64,000 bases of DNA from Aquimarina amphilecti (GCF_900109375.1 NZ_FOAB01000010.1:62001-126000), one strand, 5' to 3'. Shown: positions 1 through 9,535, numbered from the stretch's first letter. Made by a program: numbers and translations. The notes: generated by a model not told the origin, from the letters alone.

Positions 1-1
1 C

Positions 2-127
2 TATGACAATTATCACCCTCCCAGAACTTTTCTTGATCGTTTAGATACTTCTTTTAAATATATTCCAGTATTGCCTAGATTTGTACTTGCAATTAATTTA
101 TTCTGTAGTGCAGTCAGTTTTTATTAA
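2..127 (+). CDS. C-terminal fragment of an unrecognised protein, cut by the window edge
   Basis: An open plus-strand frame runs from the first bases to a TAA at 125-127 and gives 41 residues. The end is hydrophobic (RFVLAINLFCSAVSFY). Upstream sequence is missing, so the family cannot be named. It converges with the minus-strand BNR gene that ends at 207; no clear terminator separates them. It may be a chance frame, although 41 codons without a stop in DNA this AT-rich is mildly supportive. Confidence 0.4.
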   Translation, partial: YDNYHPPRTFLDRLDTSFKYIPVLPRFVLAINLFCSAVSFY

Positions 128-206
128 CTCGCAATTCCATTTAGATTTTAAAGACAAGAGATAATTAGTTTTCTCCTATATGGTTCAACATTACTTTTAT
201 AAAAGC

Positions 207-3200
207 TTAATTCTTTTCAATTATTAATGCAGGGATATTTAATGATTTGTATAGATTGTTATAGGTTTTCATTTCAGTATCAATAATAGAATCTCTCTCA
301 TTTTTATATACTTGCCAATCATTCATAAGGTCACTAAAACGTTCTTTGGCGCCTTTGGTGATTTTTGGATCAGCTTGGTCTATGTAGTTTAAAAGTTGTA
401 TAAGCTGTGCATTGAGTTTATTGTTAAAATTGATGACATCTTGAAATGTTTTCTGTTTCTCTTGTACTAAGTTCTCTTCCCAACTATTAATACGTTTCTG
501 TAGATCTTCTCCTTTTTCAATCAGTGTCTTTGCTTTATCATTCTCTTTCAAAAGTTTGGAATAATTCGTTAATTGTGATTTCGCAGAGCGCATTTGAATG
601 ACAGATTCATGTATATCCTTTAAAGTGTTTTCTATACTTACAAGGATATTTTGTTGTTCCGTAAAATCCTTTGGAGTTGATTGAATTGAAGGATTCGGAA
701 GAATAATTGCCAGTGTTTCTACAGTTTCTTCATCAAGAGATAATCTCAATGTATAATTTCCAGGAGCAACACGAGATCCAGAAAGTCCTCCAAAAACAAA
801 AACTTTACTGATCGCAGGAATAGCTTCTCGATTAAAATCCCAAGTAAACCTATTATATCCTTTCTTAGATGGTAAGATCTCAGGTTTAGAAGGACCACCT
901 GGCCAAGTTTTAAAATCTTCTGGCTTTTTGTTAGTATAAGACCTGACTATTTTTGTTCCTTGTAAAACATCTAATTTCAGATTTAATGAGTCTACATCTT
1001 TGTCTAAATAGTAATCGAATGTAACTCCACTTTTAGGATTCAGACCTTGACCTGTAGCTTTAGAAATACCTCCAAAAATACGATAACTGTCTTTTGGTTT
1101 AAATAATTGAACAGTTTTTTTCTCTTTTGTCATACTTTGAAGAACGCTTAAGTCGTTTAATATCCAGAACCCACGTCCAGATGTCGCAGCAACTAAATCA
1201 TTATCTTGAATGATTAGATCATTAATAGCAACTACTGGTAAATTTAATATAAGACGTTGCCAATGTAAACCATCGTCATTGGATACATACAAGCCTGTTT
1301 CAGTACCAGCGTACAACAACCCTTTTCGTTTTTTATCTGCTCTAACTACTCTAGCGAAACCATTGGGATCGTCTAACCCATTCACAATTTTCACCCAAGT
1401 TTTACCGTAATCATTTGTTTTAAAAATATAGGAATTTAGATCTAATGATTTGTATCTCATAACCACTACATAAGCAACCGCAGGATCATGTTCAGAGATT
1501 TCAATACTGTTTATAATACCATCCGAAATACCTAGAGGTGTTACCTTCTCCCAACTTACACCCCCATTTTTAGTGATATGCAATAAACCATCATCACTTC
1601 CTGCATAAAGCAGCCCTTCTTGATGCTGAGATTCGACCAAAGCTGTAAGCGTGTTGTAATTTTCTCCACCAGCTGCTTCATTAGTATAAGGGCCTCCTCC
1701 AGGACCATGCTTAGCTTTTTCATTTTTTGTTAAATCAGAGCTAATTGCTGTCCAACTTATACCACCATCCGTTGTTTTAAAAACTACATTCCCTCCGTGA
1801 TAAATAGTTTTTCTATTATGAAGAGATGAAATAATAGGAGCATTCCAATTGTAACGATATTTCGAATCCTTAGGAGCTATACTCAAACCCAATTCGGGAT
1901 ACTCTTTGATAGATTTTTGTTCTCTAGATGATTTTGTCCATTTGCTAATATTACCTTGGTACGTTCCGCCGTATACTATTTCAGGATTGTCTGGATCTAA
2001 TGCAATAAAAGCACTTTCTCCTCCAGCAACAGAGTACCAATCCTTCCAATCAATTCCTTGATCATTTGTACGGCTCGCAATCGCAATTGCTGAATTATCT
2101 TGTTGGCCTCCATACACATTATAAGGCACCAAATTATCAGTAATCACTCGATAAAATTGAGCTGTAGATTGATTTTGCTGAGTACTCCAGCTCTTCCCAC
2201 TGTTAAAAGAAATATTAGCACCTCCATCATTAGAATTGATCAAATTGCTATTATCATATGGGTTGATCCATAAATGATGATTATCTCCATGAGGCACAGG
2301 AATATCAAAAAAACTTTTACCGCCATCGATAGATTTCATTACAGGAGCATTTAAAACATATACTACGTTTTCATTTTGTGGATCCGCAAAAATCTCCATG
2401 TAATACCAAGAACGAGCGATATTCACACGATCACTGTTTACTTGTTCCCATTTTTTACCTGCATCATCAGAACGATAAACACCTCCTTTTTCACCTTCTG
2501 CTTCTATAACCGAAAAAACACGATCTGGATTTGCTCTAGAAACGGATATTCCAGATTTACCGAAGTCTGTTGGCAGACCATCTTTCATTTTATTCCAAGT
2601 ATCTCCTCCATCAGTGGATTTATATAACCCAGAATACGCTCCTCCAGATTCCATAATCCAAGGATAACGACGATGTTCCCACATTGAAGCATATAAGATA
2701 CGTGGGTTTGTCATATCCATAGACAAAGAAGATGCTCCTGTATTTGTATTTATAAATAAAACTTGCTCCCAAGTTTTACCTCCATCAGTACTTTTGTATA
2801 TCCCTCTTTCATTTGTAGGAGCATATTGCGCCCCTTGCGCAGCTACATAAATGATATTTGGATTTGTAGGGTGAATGATCACGTCAGAAATATGACGAGT
2901 TTTTTCTAGCCCTATATGAGCCCAGGTTTTTCCGGCATCCATAGATTTATACACCCCATCTCCCATAGAAGTCATAACACCACGGGCAGGATGCTCTCCC
3001 ATTCCAACAAGCACAATGTTGGTATCACTTTCTGAGACTGTGATTGCACCTACAGAACCTGTTTTAAAAAATTTATCTGAAATGTTTTTCCAAGTAATAC
3101 CATCATCTGTAGTTTTAAAAACACCTCCACCTGTAGAACCCATATAGTAGGTATGAGGCTCTCCTATAACACCGGTAGAAGCTACACTCCTGCCTCCTCT

Positions 3201-3401
3201 GAAAGGACCTATATTTCTCCATTTCAAACCATTAAACAAAGAATCTGTCAGTTTTAAAATAGGTTCTTTCGTTTTATTTTTTCTTTTCTGCGCATTATTA
3301 GTTAAAGGCAGTAAAAGCATACAAATAAGAAGGGTTTTTAGCGTTTTAGTGTGGTTGTTTTTAATTTGAGGTTCAGATGAAAGTCTAAAAAATTTAATCA
3401 T
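207..3401 (-). CDS. Sortilin/VPS10-like BNR-repeat propeller protein, secreted
   Basis: A protein of about 1064 residues when started at the ATG ending at 3401. The frame stays open to 3494, but the internal start puts a hydrophobic signal segment (LLICMLLLPLTNNAQ) near the N-terminus. Many Asp-box/BNR motifs follow (STDGGKTW, SMDAGKTW, STDGGDTW, SDDAGKKW, TTDGGISW, SNDDGLHW), as in sortilin-like beta-propellers often labelled glycosyl hydrolase in Bacteroidota. The last 250 residues form a separate part with a charged, probably coiled-coil helix region. No type IX secretion tail is visible, so it is probably periplasmic or surface-anchored in another way. Enzymatic activity is not established for this family. 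Confidence 0.85.
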   Translation of the reverse strand: MIKFFRLSSEPQIKNNHTKTLKTLLICMLLLPLTNNAQKRKNKTKEPILKLTDSLFNGLKWRNIGPFRGGRSVASTGVIGEPHTYYMGSTGGGVFKTTDDGITWKNISDKFFKTGSVGAITVSESDTNIVLVGMGEHPARGVMTSMGDGVYKSMDAGKTWAHIGLEKTRHISDVIIHPTNPNIIYVAAQGAQYAPTNERGIYKSTDGGKTWEQVLFINTNTGASSLSMDMTNPRILYASMWEHRRYPWIMESGGAYSGLYKSTDGGDTWNKMKDGLPTDFGKSGISVSRANPDRVFSVIEAEGEKGGVYRSDDAGKKWEQVNSDRVNIARSWYYMEIFADPQNENVVYVLNAPVMKSIDGGKSFFDIPVPHGDNHHLWINPYDNSNLINSNDGGANISFNSGKSWSTQQNQSTAQFYRVITDNLVPYNVYGGQQDNSAIAIASRTNDQGIDWKDWYSVAGGESAFIALDPDNPEIVYGGTYQGNISKWTKSSREQKSIKEYPELGLSIAPKDSKYRYNWNAPIISSLHNRKTIYHGGNVVFKTTDGGISWTAISSDLTKNEKAKHGPGGGPYTNEAAGGENYNTLTALVESQHQEGLLYAGSDDGLLHITKNGGVSWEKVTPLGISDGIINSIEISEHDPAVAYVVVMRYKSLDLNSYIFKTNDYGKTWVKIVNGLDDPNGFARVVRADKKRKGLLYAGTETGLYVSNDDGLHWQRLILNLPVVAINDLIIQDNDLVAATSGRGFWILNDLSVLQSMTKEKKTVQLFKPKDSYRIFGGISKATGQGLNPKSGVTFDYYLDKDVDSLNLKLDVLQGTKIVRSYTNKKPEDFKTWPGGPSKPEILPSKKGYNRFTWDFNREAIPAISKVFVFGGLSGSRVAPGNYTLRLSLDEETVETLAIILPNPSIQSTPKDFTEQQNILVSIENTLKDIHESVIQMRSAKSQLTNYSKLLKENDKAKTLIEKGEDLQKRINSWEENLVQEKQKTFQDVINFNNKLNAQLIQLLNYIDQADPKITKGAKERFSDLMNDWQVYKNERDSIIDTEMKTYNNLYKSLNIPALIIEKN

Positions 3402-3622
3402 TATTGATAGGTTCATTATTATGAAGTACACTATTTCTGCTGTGCTTAGTAAGGAAATTAAAAGTAGTGAACTTTCTATTAAGCACTTAGCCAAAACTTT
3501 TAATTTTGTCTTAAATTTTCTATTCTAAAAACAAATTGAAAAATTTAGTGGTCTTTACAAATAAACATTACTATTAGGCTTAGCACTTATTATCAATGTT
3601 TCGTAGACATTATTGTAGACGA

Positions 3623-4519
3623 TTATTTTTCTGAAATCTTCATTACTTCTTCCAATAATGGAGGTAATCCGCTTGGATTTATATTGTCATTATTCCAGAA
3701 ACTTAAAATACAACTTACATAATTATCTCTTACTTTTTCTGAAACGTAATAAATTGTCAAATTCTTACCGCCAGACATGGATGCCAAAAGTGATGTTACT
3801 CCGGTAAAATCATAATAAACTTTTTTAGCTTTTGTAGACACACCTTCAAATACAATAGCTATTTCTTCTTCGGATATCACTTTTCCGCCATTCTGTGATT
3901 TAGTTGCTTTTAATTGGTTTTGAATTGATGCATCAGCACTTTCTTTTGTTTTGTGAACAGACCAACTCATTTGTCCGTAATATGGGCATTGAACATTATT
4001 AATGTTCATCCAATTGCAATTACCTCCTAATTTAATTTCTCGACCAGCAAAATTTACAATATCAGTTTTTTTCGAACAAAAAGAAGATTTTGGGATAGCA
4101 TCATTTAAAATTAGATCAATCATCTTTCTTTCAAATACTGGATTACTCTTGTCATAATATCCAAACCAAAATATAGAAATTCGATTGTCTTTGTTTTTAA
4201 CGAAGTAATGTACACTAATTGAAACCAATCCATTGCCCAGTTCTTCACGTTTGATAACCTTATAGTTTTCAAAACTTAATTCTTTATCAGTCTCTTTATG
4301 ATCTTTTTTCTTGATTTTGTATTTACGGTATGCTTTCTTTAGATATTTTTCATTGAACTCTGAGGATATTGTTTGTTTTGAAAAATCAACACCATCAACG
4401 TTATAAAATGTTGTAGTACCATTATTTATTGCTCGAAGACGATTAAACAGTTCTTCGTTCTGCGCAAAACTTATTTGACTAACGATCAATAAAAGGAAGA
4501 TTGAGATATTTTTTAGCAT
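3623..4519 (-). CDS. Secreted hypothetical protein
   Basis: A 298-residue protein with a clear signal peptide (MLKNISIFLLLIVSQISFAQ), so exported to the periplasm or beyond. The mature part is rich in Lys and Tyr and contains a C-N-W-M and N-V-Q-C-P-Y stretch around residues 160-185. No domain is recognised. It sits alone between the BNR gene and a GNAT gene on the same strand. The gap of about 76 bases to the GNAT gene leaves open whether they are co-transcribed. Confidence 0.7.
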   Translation of the reverse strand: MLKNISIFLLLIVSQISFAQNEELFNRLRAINNGTTTFYNVDGVDFSKQTISSEFNEKYLKKAYRKYKIKKKDHKETDKELSFENYKVIKREELGNGLVSISVHYFVKNKDNRISIFWFGYYDKSNPVFERKMIDLILNDAIPKSSFCSKKTDIVNFAGREIKLGGNCNWMNINNVQCPYYGQMSWSVHKTKESADASIQNQLKATKSQNGGKVISEEEIAIVFEGVSTKAKKVYYDFTGVTSLLASMSGGKNLTIYYVSEKVRDNYVSCILSFWNNDNINPSGLPPLLEEVMKISEK

Positions 4520-4595
4520 CTATTTTGCGATTGTAAACATATATATTGGAACGCCCCTTTTCTCCTATTCTTAGAGTTTTAATAGTTTTGAATAC

Positions 4596-5111
4596 TTATA
4601 TTTCTTTTGAAAAAACTATATTTTCATATGCTTTTCCATTGACAAGAAAATTTAATTCTCCAACGTTTTTAAATTCATTTCTTTCATAGAATCTAATGGC
4701 TCTTTTGTTTTTTATGTAAACAGAAAGCCACATTGTATCTGATTGTAATGCTTTAGCCTTCTTTTCAACAAAAGTAAGAAGTTTTTGTCCAACTTTTAGC
4801 GGTATAAATTCATTTTGGATAAAGATCCTTTCCAGACGACAACTATTATCAGACACAACACTTTCTTGTTTTTCGTTTAGCACTAATTTTGCGTAACCAA
4901 CTGGTAAATCATCGACATAAACAATATAGAAAAAGTTCTTGGGATCGTTTATATCCTGTTTCGTTTTAGAAACTGAAAAATTCTTGTTTAAGTATTCTAA
5001 TAGATTATTTTTATCCTCTATATAATGACCGTGAGATTCAACCCATGTTACTCTTGCTAAAAGAGCTAAAATGGCTGTATCTGTTTCTTTAGCTATTTTT
5101 ATTTTAATCAT
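4596..5111 (-). CDS. GNAT family N-acetyltransferase
   Basis: A 171-residue GNAT fold protein. The acetyl-CoA binding region reads LERIFIQNEF followed by KVGQKLLTFVEKKA, and the C-terminal RAIRFYERNEFKNVG is the usual GNAT motif B. The glycine-rich motif A is weak (KVGQKL rather than RGxGxG). The start overlaps the end of the preceding small membrane gene by 8 bases, so the two are translationally coupled. The substrate is unknown. Confidence 0.85.
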   Translation of the reverse strand: MIKIKIAKETDTAILALLARVTWVESHGHYIEDKNNLLEYLNKNFSVSKTKQDINDPKNFFYIVYVDDLPVGYAKLVLNEKQESVVSDNSCRLERIFIQNEFIPLKVGQKLLTFVEKKAKALQSDTMWLSVYIKNKRAIRFYERNEFKNVGELNFLVNGKAYENIVFSKEI

Positions 5112-5340
5112 TACAGTTCTTTTTAATGTTCAATCGTCTTAGATGATATCCATGCAGAAATACGGCAATAGTACACCCTACAATTATCGGAATTGCACTA
5201 ATTAATACGCCGTATACAATATAAATAGCATTAGCAATTAGTGAGATCAGTCTTAGTTTATCTTCACCTTTAGTAGACATTGAATATAAGTTTATAACTA
5301 AACCTCCGTAACCAATACAATCAATTAAAAATGGACTCAT
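5104..5340 (-). CDS. Small three-helix membrane protein, YgjV/SemiSWEET-like
   Basis: A 78-residue protein with three predicted membrane segments (about 6-22, 30-49, 50-66). The segment KLRLISLIANAIYIVYG matches the layout of YgjV-like and half-MtN3 (SemiSWEET) proteins. A second member lies at 33422-33655 with a closely similar middle (KLRLINTVGCVAFVIYG). It is co-transcribed with the following GNAT gene through an 8-base overlap. A transport role for small solutes is only a family-level guess. Confidence 0.65.
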   Translation of the reverse strand: MSPFLIDCIGYGGLVINLYSMSTKGEDKLRLISLIANAIYIVYGVLISAIPIIVGCTIAVFLHGYHLRRLNIKKNCND

Positions 5341-5400
5341 ACTTATCTTTTTTATTTGAATAATTAAAATCGTTAGCTATTGTATTTAAAATCAACAATA

Positions 5401-5408
5401 CAAATATA
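5401..5408 (-). promoter_or_regulatory. -7 box for the small membrane protein/GNAT pair
   Basis: TATATTTG on the minus strand matches the Bacteroidota -7 consensus TAnnTTTG and lies about 60 bases before the ATG ending at 5340. No good -33 TTG is present at the expected spacing. Confidence 0.45.
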
Positions 5409-5434
5409 GAATGCAAATAATCATTTTAACTTTA

Positions 5435-5478
5435 TAATCGATTTTATAATAGTACATTTACATTCGATTACATCAAAT
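5435..5478 (+). promoter_or_regulatory. Palindromic region and possible promoter upstream of the lrp-type gene
   Basis: Just before the Lrp-type regulator there are nested inverted repeats built on AATCGATT, with a second TCGATT near 5473, plus a -7-like TACATTTA. Lrp-family regulators commonly control their own gene, so this is a reasonable autoregulatory site; binding is inferred only. Confidence 0.35.
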
Positions 5479-5504
5479 AATTATTAAATAAATTTTGATT
5501 ACAA

Positions 5505-5915
5505 ATGGACACGTTAGACAAAAAGATACTTGAAATGCTAAAAATTAACGCCAGAGAAAGCTTCGCTACTATTGGAAAAGAAGTTGGGTTATCTGCTCCT
5601 GCCATAGGCAAGCGTGTTCGACAAATGGAAGAAGAAAGCATCATAGAAGGGTATTCTTTAAAAGTGAATCATGAAAAATTAGGTATTGAGACTAAAGCAT
5701 ATATCACTTTAGTAATGCACCGAGAATCAACAGGAACATCTAATTCTATAGAACAAATACGAGCCATGGAAGAAGTACAGAGTTGTGATCGGATTACCGG
5801 TGATGATTGCTTATGTATTTTAGGTTATTTTAGAAACAACAGGCATCTTATTGCTTTTCTTGAAAAAATCTCAGCCTATGGTGCTTCTAAAACGAGTATT
5901 ATATTAGAAGTATAA
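5505..5915 (+). CDS. Lrp/AsnC family transcriptional regulator
   Basis: A 136-residue protein with an N-terminal winged helix (LDKKILEMLKINARESFATI then AIGKRVRQMEEE as recognition helix, residues 3-50) and a C-terminal RAM/AsnC ligand-binding domain (residues 62-136, with the GDDCLCILGYF strand). It is slightly shorter than the typical 150. It is divergent from the small membrane protein/GNAT pair, so amino-acid-responsive control of that pair is possible but unproven. Confidence 0.9.
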   Translation: MDTLDKKILEMLKINARESFATIGKEVGLSAPAIGKRVRQMEEESIIEGYSLKVNHEKLGIETKAYITLVMHRESTGTSNSIEQIRAMEEVQSCDRITGDDCLCILGYFRNNRHLIAFLEKISAYGASKTSIILEV

Positions 5916-6089
5916 TTCATGCTGTAAAAAGGCGATAGTTTCGTAGTTAGAAATACCAATTATATGTCTACAGATGCTACTTTTTTATATCGAAAAGAAA
6001 GAAGAATTGGTATTTTGGTTGATGGAACTTGGATTAAGACACCACCGCTTATAGAAATTTAAAACTGACCATTTCTTTTCAAATTTTTA

Positions 6090-6878
6090 CTATATCATAG
6101 CTGGAAATATTTTCTCGAATCTTTGAGTGAATTCATCTTTAAAATAAACTTTTTTACCTGTGAATGGATGGATAAACTCTAATGAATATGCGTGCAAATA
6201 CAACCCTTTACCTTTTAAGATCAAATGCGTTATTCCATATTCTTTATCCCCTAGTATCGGATTCGATATACTGAGTAGGTGTTTGCGCAATTGATGTCTT
6301 CTTCCTGTTTGGGGTTTCAGTTTCACTAGGTTTAGTGTTCCAAATCTCCTAGAGAAAACTGATTGGATTACTTTATAATTAGAATGTGATTGCTTATCAT
6401 CAATTGCTGAGGTGATTGCTCCCGCATCCTTCATTTTTCCAATAGTAATCGCATCATATGTCTTCTTTATATTTTTATCTTCAAACATCTTGTTCAAAAC
6501 ACGAATACTGCTACTCGTTTTTCCTATCAATAAAATACCCGTAGTTGCATAATCTAATCTATGTACAGGTTGCGGTTTTGTAGCATCAGGAAGATTACTT
6601 CGCTCTAAATTTTGTACCAATGCATTGGTAATCGTTTTAAAACTATTACCACTTACCAAAATACCAGCTGGTTTATGAATCACTGCCAGGTGATCATCTT
6701 CAAACAAAACCTTTAATGGAAATATCAATCCGTTCGAAGCATTACCCTCTTCTTGGATGCACAATCGTATGCAATCTCCTCCTTGTAGCAAAGTCCCCGA
6801 AGTAGCAATAACATCATTAACAGTAATAAAACGTTTTTTTATTGCTTTTTTAAGTGCTGATTTTGTTACGACTGTCAT
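6090..6878 (-). CDS. RluA family RNA pseudouridine synthase
   Basis: Converts uridine to pseudouridine in structured RNA. The catalytic block HRLDYATTGILL with the nucleophile Asp is at about 106-117, and the later GRRHQLRKHLLSI block is present. The first ATG (ending at 6878) leaves a 262-residue protein. However, the frame stays open to 6962, and the extra 28 codons read THIVPKIPSPIRLQEYGVG, which looks like the normal N-terminus of flavobacterial members. That stretch contains no ATG, GTG or TTG, so the true start may be ATT or ATC, or the 5' end is damaged. The RNA target cannot be assigned. Confidence 0.9.
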   Translation of the reverse strand: MTVVTKSALKKAIKKRFITVNDVIATSGTLLQGGDCIRLCIQEEGNASNGLIFPLKVLFEDDHLAVIHKPAGILVSGNSFKTITNALVQNLERSNLPDATKPQPVHRLDYATTGILLIGKTSSSIRVLNKMFEDKNIKKTYDAITIGKMKDAGAITSAIDDKQSHSNYKVIQSVFSRRFGTLNLVKLKPQTGRRHQLRKHLLSISNPILGDKEYGITHLILKGKGLYLHAYSLEFIHPFTGKKVYFKDEFTQRFEKIFPAMI

Positions 6879-7110
6879 AAAAACACCTACACCATATTCT
6901 TGTAATCGAATTGGAGAAGGGATTTTAGGAACGATATGAGTTTCGGTTGTAGTAATTATACTCTAAATTATATACCTTTTTATAAAGATACAATATCCTT
7001 TAGGGTTTAAAAATTTACTTTCAGTATATCTTTAGACTACCAGTTAAAGAAATTCAGTTAGATAACTCTAGATTATTTTTATTTGAGGACAGAAATTTTA
7101 GAAAAGAGAA

Positions 7111-7689
7111 TTATTCATCTACAGAAACCGCTGTAGTATCAATTACAGTTTCTGGTTCAGGAAAATAATCCTTAGCGTTTTTTTCAATTAATTCTTTTAA
7201 ATTTTTCAAATTTACATCTTCCTGTGTTTTCATGGAACTAGACATAAACGAAAGTAGGGATTTTGCAAACACACTATTTCCTTTAATATTAGATTTAGAA
7301 ATAATCATCGTCTTTCCTCCTTTTTCCTTGAAAAGCATTTCATAATCCATATTCATAAAATCCATGGTAAAAGTCATCGCCATACGTTCGTGAAGTTTCA
7401 TAGCTGTTATAGTCTCTTCCATCACCATTTCTTCCCCACTGTTATCAACATATACATTAGAAACTGCTCCAACCGTATTAGCCGTACCCTTTATCAATTC
7501 AGTTCTTTTAAACCCTTTTATCCACTTAGGTAAGTTAGAAACATCAGACATCACTTCCCAGGATTCATTAGCTGGTTTATTAACTGTTATCTCGTTTTCA
7601 TAAGAAACGGATGGTGTAAAAAAACCAATCCCAAAAAACACTAATGTTAATACAATAATTAGATACAATAAATATTTTAAATACTTCAT
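7111..7689 (-). CDS. Membrane-anchored SRPBCC (START/polyketide-cyclase-like) protein, copy A
   Basis: A 192-residue protein: one N-terminal membrane helix (YLLYLIIVLTLVFFGIGFF, residues 6-24) followed by an SRPBCC fold that would bind a hydrophobic ligand outside the membrane. It is nearly identical to the protein at 12883-13422 but has 13 extra C-terminal residues (after DYFP). It lies in a duplicated segment (7156-7932). The ligand is unknown. Confidence 0.8.
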   Translation of the reverse strand: MKYLKYLLYLIIVLTLVFFGIGFFTPSVSYENEITVNKPANESWEVMSDVSNLPKWIKGFKRTELIKGTANTVGAVSNVYVDNSGEEMVMEETITAMKLHERMAMTFTMDFMNMDYEMLFKEKGGKTMIISKSNIKGNSVFAKSLLSFMSSSMKTQEDVNLKNLKELIEKNAKDYFPEPETVIDTTAVSVDE

Positions 7690-7932
7690 AATATGCGTTT
7701 TGTGTTCACCATAAATCTATCAAATTAAATTTAAACAGCTTACTCATACTACCTGCAAATCAACACATTACTTTAATTCGAATAATCATAGGCTTCTGGC
7801 ACTGAAATGTATTTATTTTCAATATTCGAAAACTTAACTAACCGATATATGTATTGCTTACCATTCCTATTTATTGCATATTGTTCTTTTATAATACCTA
7901 AATCAAAATCATCTCTATTGAGCTTAGTTTCC
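7156..7932 (-). repeat. Segmental duplication, copy A
   Basis: This segment is strongly similar to 12889-13731. The match starts sharply at TTCAGGAAAATAATCC inside the SRPBCC gene, runs through its start and the upstream gap, and ends about 160 bases into the tail of the next gene. The gap in copy B is about 60 bases longer. Sequence outside the limits is unrelated. Confidence 0.85.
7773..7932 (-). pseudogene. C-terminal remnant of the 13571-14266 hypothetical gene
   Basis: On the minus strand, about 50 codons match the end of the intact gene at 13571-14266 and finish KYISVPEAYDYSN-stop, against KYISVPEACDYSQ in the intact copy. Similarity stops near 7932. Upstream there is no open frame or start, so this is a broken duplicate. 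Confidence 0.85.
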
Positions 7933-8202
7933 TATACGTCTTTATAACTTCTTCTATAGCATAAAATATTATGGAAAATGGATTATTAACACTCATAATA
8001 CTATGGAATTTTAATTGTCTTGCTATCATGGCGTAAGAGCATACATTACTGATGCTAGTCTAAATCCTAAACTATTCATAAAACTTCCTTGAACTTAATA
8101 CTACATTTTTTGAACTATACACGATATCTATCTACTTGAGTTTCGAGATACTTTTGTAAAACAGATAATAACATAATACGGTAATACATAAAAAATTATA
8201 CA
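7933..8202. other. Non-coding stretch before the lipoprotein operon
   Basis: AT-rich DNA without an open frame. It begins where the duplicated segment ends and contains the putative promoter of the following plus-strand operon. Any further remnant of the broken gene is too decayed to recognise. Confidence 0.6.
8149..8156 (+). promoter_or_regulatory. -7 box for the 8203-10374 operon
   Basis: TACTTTTG fits TAnnTTTG and lies 47 bases before the ATG at 8203. A TTG at proper -33 spacing is not evident. Confidence 0.45.
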
Positions 8203-9213
8203 ATGAAAAATCAAATAAATAAAGTAACACTAATCCTAGTATTAGGGTTCACATCATTTTATATCGCTTGTAGTGATAATGATAACACTTCCCAAGTAGC
8301 AGTGCTTCCAGATTCAATAATAGTTAATGAATTAGATTTTTATCCAGAAGGAATTGTTTACAATGAATCCGAAAAAGTTTTTTACACAGGATCAATTCGA
8401 AAAGGCAAAATAATCAGTATTGATTTAAACGGAAATCAAGAAGTCTTTGCCGATGATGAAACTCTGACATCAGTTTTAGGTCTTATCATTGACAAAACAA
8501 ATAATAGATTAATAGTATGTAATACTGATCCTGGAGTAGGAATCAAAACTACCCCCTCGACAGTAGGACAGCTAGCTCAAGTTATTATCTATGACCTATC
8601 TACTAGAAGTAAGATTGCTACTATTGATTTAGCAAGTTTACTACCAGGAGATCATTTAGCAAATGATGTAACTGTTGATACTGAAGGAAACATATATGTA
8701 ACAGATAGTTTTTCGCCTATCATTTATAAAGTAGATCTTTTAGGTAATCCTTCTATTTTAGTAAACAACCCATTATTTGCCGCTCCTGCAGGTGCTTTCG
8801 GATTAAATGGTATCGTTTACCATCCCGATGATTACCTTATTGTAGGCAAATACGACGAAGGAAAGCTGTATAAAGTTTCACTATCAGATACAAATAATAT
8901 AACAGAAATAACGCTGGACGGAGCTGTTAACTCTGTGGATGGTTTATTGTTAACAGATAATAGCACATTACTATTAGCTAGTAATAATATAACTGGAGTT
9001 AATTTTGATGAAGCCATATACCAGATAGTAACTACAGATGATTGGGACACAGGAACTATTGCTAATACGTTTATAACTCCCTTAGGAACTTTTCCCACAA
9101 CACTAGATGTAATTGAAAATGAACTGTACGTTATTTATTCTTCGTTAAGCGCATTATTCAGTGGTGTAACACCACCAGTCGCAGAGTTTCCTATCCAAAA
9201 AATATCATTCTAA
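8203..9213 (+). CDS. SMP-30/gluconolactonase-like beta-propeller lipoprotein
   Basis: A 336-residue protein with a lipoprotein signal peptide (lipobox YIAC, Cys23), so membrane-anchored outside the cytoplasm. The rest has the repeated strands of an SMP-30/NHL-type propeller (for example YPEGIVYNESEKVFYTGSI, NDVTVDTEGNIYVTDSF, VDGLLLTDNSTLLLASN). A lactonase or sensing role is possible; the metal ligands cannot be confirmed by eye. It is the first gene of a three-gene operon. Confidence 0.8.
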   Translation: MKNQINKVTLILVLGFTSFYIACSDNDNTSQVAVLPDSIIVNELDFYPEGIVYNESEKVFYTGSIRKGKIISIDLNGNQEVFADDETLTSVLGLIIDKTNNRLIVCNTDPGVGIKTTPSTVGQLAQVIIYDLSTRSKIATIDLASLLPGDHLANDVTVDTEGNIYVTDSFSPIIYKVDLLGNPSILVNNPLFAAPAGAFGLNGIVYHPDDYLIVGKYDEGKLYKVSLSDTNNITEITLDGAVNSVDGLLLTDNSTLLLASNNITGVNFDEAIYQIVTTDDWDTGTIANTFITPLGTFPTTLDVIENELYVIYSSLSALFSGVTPPVAEFPIQKISF

Positions 9214-9238
9214 ATTATTCATATTAAAACAAAAAATT

Positions 9239-9535
9239 ATGTCAGAAAAATCAATAATGATTGTGAATGCAGTTTTAAATCCAAATGAAAAAGAAGCATT
9301 TACATACTATTCGGAACAATCAGCTCTATTATTTAAGGAAGCTGGTGCTAAGCCAATAGGAAAGCACAAAATTGCTAAAACAATTATCGGTTCTAAAAAA
9401 CTACAAGTAGTAGCAATTACGGAATTCCCTAGTAGCGAATCCATTACTAACGTTTTTGAGTCAGAAGTATATAAAGAATTACTTCCATATAGAGAAAAAG
9501 CATTCCTTGAATTAGATGTTTTTATAGGAAAATAA
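9239..9535 (+). CDS. DUF1330 family protein
   Basis: A 98-residue dimeric alpha/beta-barrel (ferredoxin-like) protein of the DUF1330 type. The EAFTYYSEQSALLFKEAGAKPIGKHKI segment, here broken between strand and helix, and the AITEFPSSESITNVFESEVY block are characteristic. It starts 25 bases after the propeller gene and 17 bases before the next, so it is co-transcribed. No catalytic function is established for the family. Confidence 0.8.
   Translation: MSEKSIMIVNAVLNPNEKEAFTYYSEQSALLFKEAGAKPIGKHKIAKTIIGSKKLQVVAITEFPSSESITNVFESEVYKELLPYREKAFLELDVFIGK

Noticed and set aside
3402..3494. Longer start for the BNR protein
   Set aside because: The additional residues precede a good signal segment and look like read-through from the upstream gap.
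5964..6062. 32-codon plus-strand frame after the Lrp gene
   Set aside because: Starts with ATG but has no homologue I recognise, no paralogue in the window and no promoter; likely chance.
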